Source: Xanthomonas nasturtii
GTDB lineage: Bacteria > Pseudomonadota > Gammaproteobacteria > Xanthomonadales > Xanthomonadaceae
Assembly (NCBI RefSeq): GCF_001660815.1
Contig: NZ_LYMI01000026.1
Coordinates: 1-61,220, forward strand
DNA length: 61,220 nt
Direction: 5' to 3'
Positions 57,763 to 61,220 of this stretch are shown here, one piece after another. A model generated the notes under the pieces. It saw only the letters and a program-made list of their open reading frames with translations, did not search any database and was not told the DNA's origin. The translations under genes were made by a program, and so were the position numbers. The stretch's first letter is position 1; the number at the start of each line of letters is the position of its first letter.

Positions 57763-58356
57763 ATGAAATCCACGCTCGTTACTGCTTCGCTGCTGGCCAT
57801 GCTCACCCTTACTGCTTGCGATCGTCCCGGTGGCGATGCGTCGCGTACTGCCCCGGCAGTGTCGCCGGAACCGACCGCTGCACCGGTCAGCGGCAGCGGC
57901 GCGACCGAACTGGCCAAGGGGGATGCCGCAGTGCTGGGCGTGCTGGCAGCCATCGACGAGAACGAGATTGCGCTCGCCAAGCAGGCCATCGAACAGGATC
58001 TGGGCGGCGCCACCGGCGAATTCGCGCAGCAGATGCTGCACGACCACGAAGCCAACCTTGAAAAGACCAAGGCCCTCGGTGCAGCGGAAAGCCCGCGCGC
58101 CGACGCCATGCGTGCCAAGGGCAAGGCCTCCGTGGAAGCGCTGTCCAAGACCCTGACCCTGCCCGATGGCAAGGACGCGTACCGCAATGCCTTCATGCGC
58201 AACATGGTCATCGACCACGGCGACACCATCAAGATCCTCGATTCGGAGCTGCTGCCCGCCGCCGAAAGCGCACCGGTGAAACAGCATCTGGAAGAGACCC
58301 GCCGCGTGGTGTCGGCACATTTCGAACGCGCCCACGCGGTGTCTTCGTCCAAGTAA
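57763..58356 (+). CDS. DUF4142 lipoprotein (ferritin-like)
   Basis: A 197-residue envelope protein with a lipoprotein signal peptide (lipobox LTAC, C19) and a Pro/Ser/Ala linker. A DUF4142 helical-bundle domain follows (about 48-190): AIDENEIALAKQAIEQ, QMLHDHEANLEKTKAL, AFMRNMVIDHGDTIKILDSELLP and TRRVVSAHFERA. The repeated His-containing helices match this ferritin-related family, which is often linked to oxidative or general stress. Metal binding is inference. Confidence 0.85.
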   Translation: MKSTLVTASLLAMLTLTACDRPGGDASRTAPAVSPEPTAAPVSGSGATELAKGDAAVLGVLAAIDENEIALAKQAIEQDLGGATGEFAQQMLHDHEANLEKTKALGAAESPRADAMRAKGKASVEALSKTLTLPDGKDAYRNAFMRNMVIDHGDTIKILDSELLPAAESAPVKQHLEETRRVVSAHFERAHAVSSSK

Positions 58357-58380
58357 GCAACTGATCAAGCCGTTACCTGC

Positions 58381-58407
58381 AAACGCGCCGGCACGCCCGG
58401 CGCGTTT
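58381..58407 (+). terminator. Terminator after the DUF4142 gene
   Basis: AAACGCGCCGG, a 5-base loop, then CCGGCGCGTTTGCGTTT: an 11-bp stem with a short T-rich end, 25 bases after the stop. Confidence 0.7.
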
Positions 58408-58731
58408 GCGTTTGCGGGCCGGCAACGGCGTACCTGGGCCATGCGTTTGTCTTGGCCTAAGAGTGGCTGACAAAGTGCTGGGCAGTCGTGAGGCGGGCCC
58501 GACAACGCTTGGCATCGGCGCCGAAGTGCATCGGCATATAAGGATCTGGTGCGCCATGGCTCCTGGGCGGGGCCTTCCGCCTTGTGACGACTGCTCACCC
58601 TGTGTTGCCAGCCGCTCCGGGACCACAGCGCGACATGCAGCCGGCGTGCACGATGCATCGCCGCGCAGCTTCACCTCGCTTGGCTGCGCCCTGGCCTATC
58701 GTGCCGCATCGATTCGGCCCAGGGGCCTCTC
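58408..58731. other. Intergenic region, no gene seen
   Basis: 324 bases before the TIGR01777 gene. Frames present read as antisense or intergenic composition. Confidence 0.4.
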
Positions 58732-59619
58732 ATGCAATTGCTCATCACTGGCGGCACCGGCTTCATCGGCCAGGCCTTGTGCCCGGCATTGCTGCAGGCC
58801 GGGCACAAGGTCAGCGTCTTGACCCGCGACCCGCGCCGCGCCAGCCGCAAGCTGCCGGGCGTCACCGCAGTGGACACGCTGGACGGCGTGCGCGCCGATG
58901 CGGTAATCAATCTGGCCGGCGAGCCGTTGGCCGCCGGCCGCTGGAGCGATGCGAGCAAGCAGCGCTTCCGCGCATCTCGCCTGGGCATGACCCGCCAGTT
59001 GCATGACTGGATCGCGCAGCAGCCGGTCGCGCAGCGCCCCGCGGTGCTGATTTCCGGGTCGGCCGTGGGCTATTACGGCGAACGTGGCGACACCGTGTTG
59101 ACCGAAACCGACACCGCCGGCGACGACTTTTCTGCCGTGCTGTGCCGCGACTGGGAAGCCGAAGCCAATACCATTGCCGCCCTCGGCCCGCGCGTGAGCT
59201 GGGTGCGCACCGGCATCGTGCTGGACCGCGATGGCGGCGCGCTGGCCCGCATGCTGCCGGCATTCCGCTTCGGCGGCGGCGGGCCGTTCGGCGATGGCCG
59301 CCACTGGATGAGCTGGATCCATCGCGCCGACATGGTCGCGCTGCTGCTGTGGTTGCTGCAGCACGGCGAGCCCGGCGCCTACAACGCGACCGCGCCCAAC
59401 CCGGTCACCAACGCCGACTTCGCGCGCACGCTGGCCCAGGTGCTGCACCGCCCCGCCCTGCTGGCGCTGCCGGCCGGCGTGCTGCGGCTGGGCTTCGGCG
59501 AAATGGCCGACCTGCTGCTGGTCAGCCAACGCGTGCTGCCGCAACGCGCGCTCGCTGCCGGCTTCGGCTTCCAGTACGCCCACCTGGACGCGGCGCTGCG
59601 CGCCATTCTGCAGCGCTGA
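58732..59619 (+). CDS. TIGR01777-family NAD(P)-dependent epimerase (YfcH-like)
   Basis: An atypical SDR of 295 residues: cofactor motif ITGGTGFIGQAL at the start, INLAGEPLAAGRWSD, the active-site region SGSAVGYYG, WEAEA, VRTGIVLDRDGGAL and SWIHRADMV. These are the defining features of the YfcH/SulA-related TIGR01777 group. Its biological substrate is not known. Complete; it ends 62 bases before the IS remnant. Confidence 0.93.
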   Translation: MQLLITGGTGFIGQALCPALLQAGHKVSVLTRDPRRASRKLPGVTAVDTLDGVRADAVINLAGEPLAAGRWSDASKQRFRASRLGMTRQLHDWIAQQPVAQRPAVLISGSAVGYYGERGDTVLTETDTAGDDFSAVLCRDWEAEANTIAALGPRVSWVRTGIVLDRDGGALARMLPAFRFGGGGPFGDGRHWMSWIHRADMVALLLWLLQHGEPGAYNATAPNPVTNADFARTLAQVLHRPALLALPAGVLRLGFGEMADLLLVSQRVLPQRALAAGFGFQYAHLDAALRAILQR

Positions 59620-59681
59620 GCGGTAGCCAGGATGCTGGGCGGACGGCACGCCAGCCTGCGCTGCGTGCCGCCGGGGTGAAG

Positions 59682-60060
59682 TGACCCCCAAAAGTTGGAC
59701 AGTTGGCAATCAGACGACGTGCGTGGCCTGTTGCCGGTACTTACCGGGCTCAGGCCTTTCAATTTCAGCTTGATGCGGTCTTCGTTGTGGTACCTGATGT
59801 ACTCCACCAGCCCGGCTTCCAGGCTGTCGATGCTGTCAAAGCGGTTGAGGTAGAAAAATTCCGACTTCAGCGTCCCGAAGAAGCTCTCCATGGCCGCGTT
59901 ATCCAGGCAGTTGCCGCGTCGGGACATGCTTTGTGTCAGACAGTGCTGTTCGAGCTGATGCCGGTAGGTCGCGTGCTGGTAGTGCCATCCCTGGTCAGAG
60001 TGGACCAGCGGCCGAGCGTCGGGCGACAGTTTTTTGATTGCCTGATCCAGCACCAGCCTT
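59682..60060 (-). pseudogene. Truncated, frameshifted IS3-family transposase (OrfB C-terminus)
   Basis: On the minus strand this holds only the last part of an IS3-type DDE integrase: LVHSDQGWHYQH (second catalytic Asp), SRRGNCLDNAAMESFFGTLKSE (catalytic Glu), and YHNEDRIKLKLKGLSPV. After GLSPV one base is missing. Restoring it gives YRQQATHVV and a stop just inside the element's end TGACCCCCAAAAGTTGGACA (59682-59701). The 5' two thirds are gone, cut at about 60,057, so it cannot transpose. Confidence 0.85.
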
Positions 60061-60129
60061 GGCGCCTACGACGCGGCCAAGACCGGCATCCGCCCGGGCG
60101 CCAAACAGTTGGTCGAGGGGATGCGGTAG
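60058..60129 (+). pseudogene. 3' remnant of an unidentified gene
   Basis: Directly at the broken edge of the IS remnant a plus-strand frame reads LGAYDAAKTGIRPGAKQLV and four more codons to a TAG at 60127. The composition is gene-like and it starts at the junction, so it may be the tail of a gene destroyed by insertion or deletion. The parent gene is not recognised. Confidence 0.35.
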
Positions 60130-60176
60130 GCCTTGCTGCGCTCATCGCGTGCGTAGTGCGGGTGCGCAGGGAGAGT

Positions 60177-60365
60177 CCCTTCTCCCGCCGGGAGAGGTGC
60201 TCCGCAGGGGCGGATGAGGGTACGGGAGCAGCCTCGTGGGGTTTGGTGGTCGGAGCGTCGCGCTGCTGACCGAGCACCATGCGGTTGAACGAAGCGTCCC
60301 GCTGTCGAATGCGCGTGTGGCTTTGCCCCGTACCCTCACCCCAACCCCTCTCCCGCAGGAGAGGG
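60177..60365. repeat. Intergenic repeat unit, copy 1
   Basis: It starts CCCTTCTCCCGCCGGGAGAG and runs through GGCGGATGAGGGTACGGG and a non-hairpin core (GGTTTGGTGGTCGGAGCG...GGTTGAACGAAGCG). It ends with an opposite-facing CCCCGTACCCTCACCCCAAC and CTCTCCCGCAGGAGAGG hairpin. It is thus a unit with inverted repeat-like ends around a unique core. Confidence 0.75.
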
Positions 60366-60390
60366 GCTTTCAGTGGCGCGGTGCATCATC

Positions 60391-60566
60391 CCCTTCTCCC
60401 GCCGGGAGAAGGTGCCCCGCAGGGGCGGATGAGGGTACGGGCGCAGCCTCGTGGGGTTTGGTGGTCGGAGCGTCGCGCTGCTGACCGAGCACCATGCGGT
60501 TGAACGAAGCGTCGCGCTGTCGAATGCGTGAGTGGCTTCGCCCCGCACCCTCACCCCAACCCCTTA
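60391..60566. repeat. Intergenic repeat unit, copy 2, interrupted
   Basis: A near-identical copy of the 60177 unit, 214 to 215 bases further on, with only scattered substitutions through CACCCTCACCCCAACCCCT. The expected closing hairpin (CTCCCGC...) is missing and IS110-type sequence begins instead. Confidence 0.75.
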
Positions 60567-60771
60567 TCTCTTGGCGATCTGCCAGATTAGGTGTCGAGAG
60601 CCGGCGTGGTCGACCGATAACCCACAGGTCTAAACAACCGCGGGAGAGCGAGGTCGCCACGCCGGGATCTCCTGGCAAACGCCCGAACAGTTGCTGGAGT
60701 TGGCACTCGTAACGATCAGGCTGGGCAGCCCAGGAGAGCTCTCGACCCTTCGAGCATAGCGGAGTTTTTCC
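60567..60771 (+). mobile_element. Left end of an IS110-family element (probable bridge-RNA region)
   Basis: From the break in the repeat to the transposase ATG are about 205 non-coding bases. IS110-subgroup elements encode a structured bridge RNA in this position that guides target and donor choice. Self-complementary segments are visible (CTGGGCAGCCCAGG at about 60720-60733; GGCGATCTGCCAGAT at about 60580). The exact left boundary and the loops cannot be fixed without the other end of the element. Confidence 0.55.
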
Positions 60772-61220
60772 ATGGCATACGGCGTAGGTATCGATGTCAG
60801 CAAGCAGTGGTTGGATGTGCATGTGCATGGCTGCAAAGGCGAGCGGCGCTTCCCCAACACGGCGGCAGGTCTGCGCCAGCTGCGCAGCTGGCTGGGACAC
60901 ATGGAGCTGCACCAAGTGGTGCTGGAGGCCACGGGCGGCTACGAACTGGCAGCGCTGGATGCGCTGCATGCGGCCGGCCTGCCGGTGGCGCGTGTGAACC
61001 CTCGCCAAGCGCGTGACTTTGCCAAGGCCATCGGCCAACTGGCCAAGACCGACACCTTGGATGCGCGTGTGTTGGCGCAGATGGCGATGGTGGTATCACT
61101 CACGCCCTACCAGCCGCTGGAAGGCTGGCGCCGTCAGCTGCGCGAGTACCAGCAGCGCCGCACGCAGGTGTTGGCGACGGTGCAGCAGGAGCGCCAGCGG
61201 CTGTCTCAACTGACCGATGT
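60772..61220 (+). CDS. IS110-family transposase, partial (runs off the window)
   Basis: The first 149 codons of a DEDD recombinase: VGIDVSKQWLDVHVHG (first catalytic Asp), VVLEATGGYELAALDALHAAGLPVARVNPRQARDFAKAIGQLAKTDTLDARVLAQM, shown by EATGGYE and KTDTLDA, which carry the next acidic residues, and then a coiled helical segment. It opens at the ATG at 60772 and stays open to the end of the window. No frameshift is seen, so the element may be intact. Confidence 0.93.
   Translation, partial: MAYGVGIDVSKQWLDVHVHGCKGERRFPNTAAGLRQLRSWLGHMELHQVVLEATGGYELAALDALHAAGLPVARVNPRQARDFAKAIGQLAKTDTLDARVLAQMAMVVSLTPYQPLEGWRRQLREYQQRRTQVLATVQQERQRLSQLTD

Overview
The window looks like a chromosomal stretch of a Xanthomonas species. 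The DNA is GC-rich, and long antisense open frames shadow almost every real gene. Gene neighbourhoods are those of xanthomonads and related gammaproteobacteria: tyrS/M23 peptidase/anmK, radC/coaBC/dut/algC, and PII/ubiK/comM. Short interspersed repeats of a kind seen in xanthomonads (CCTTCTCCC...GGGAGAAGG and GGGAATGGGGAATC types) lie between genes. The species call is inference from composition and recognised proteins; no search was run.

Layout. 1-460: two tandem, near-identical sigma70 promoters firing leftward, most simply the promoters of an rRNA operon just outside the window. 460-14,400: tyrS, an M23 endopeptidase, anmK and ampG (cell-wall recycling), xthA, pyrE, parA-parB, a helix-hairpin-helix/SUFU pair, a sugar-nucleotide epimerase, and a GT2 plus LAB_N membrane-protein pair. 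14,400-24,700: a degenerate REP-associated transposase relative, then algC-dut-coaBC facing radC, argS, a SPOR protein and an SDR. 24,800-31,700: a leftward set with a one-module NRPS (C-A-T-TE), an overlapping UGT-type glycosyltransferase and, after a 340 bp gap, an acyltransferase-3 membrane protein. An AT-richer island lies upstream. This looks like a small accessory biosynthetic locus. 32,500-44,500: divergent speA/speE (polyamines), a PH/SHOCT protein, an outer-membrane beta-barrel protein, a small kinase, a secreted GH84 hexosaminidase with paired operator-like motifs, glnB (PII), ubiK, comM and a lipocalin. 44,900-49,500: a CSS-EAL c-di-GMP phosphodiesterase, a desaturase with its ferredoxin reductase, and a divergent FabR-like regulator. 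49,500-53,200: a candidate small RNA with a strong terminator, two overlapping tRNA-like structures, then slipin-rtcB. 53,400-59,600: a glycine-zipper protein, an alpha/beta hydrolase with a DUF3182-like protein, small stress-type proteins and a TIGR01777 epimerase. 59,680-61,220: a truncated IS3-type transposase, tandem intergenic repeats, and an IS110-family element that runs off the end.

The most interesting part is 50,077-53,211. Structured, tRNA-like non-coding sequence sits directly upstream of a band-7 protein and the RNA ligase RtcB. This suggests an RNA-repair locus that carries its own tRNA mimics. Second is the orphan NRPS/glycosyltransferase locus. Third is the IS110 insertion into an intergenic repeat, with a left end that should encode a bridge RNA.
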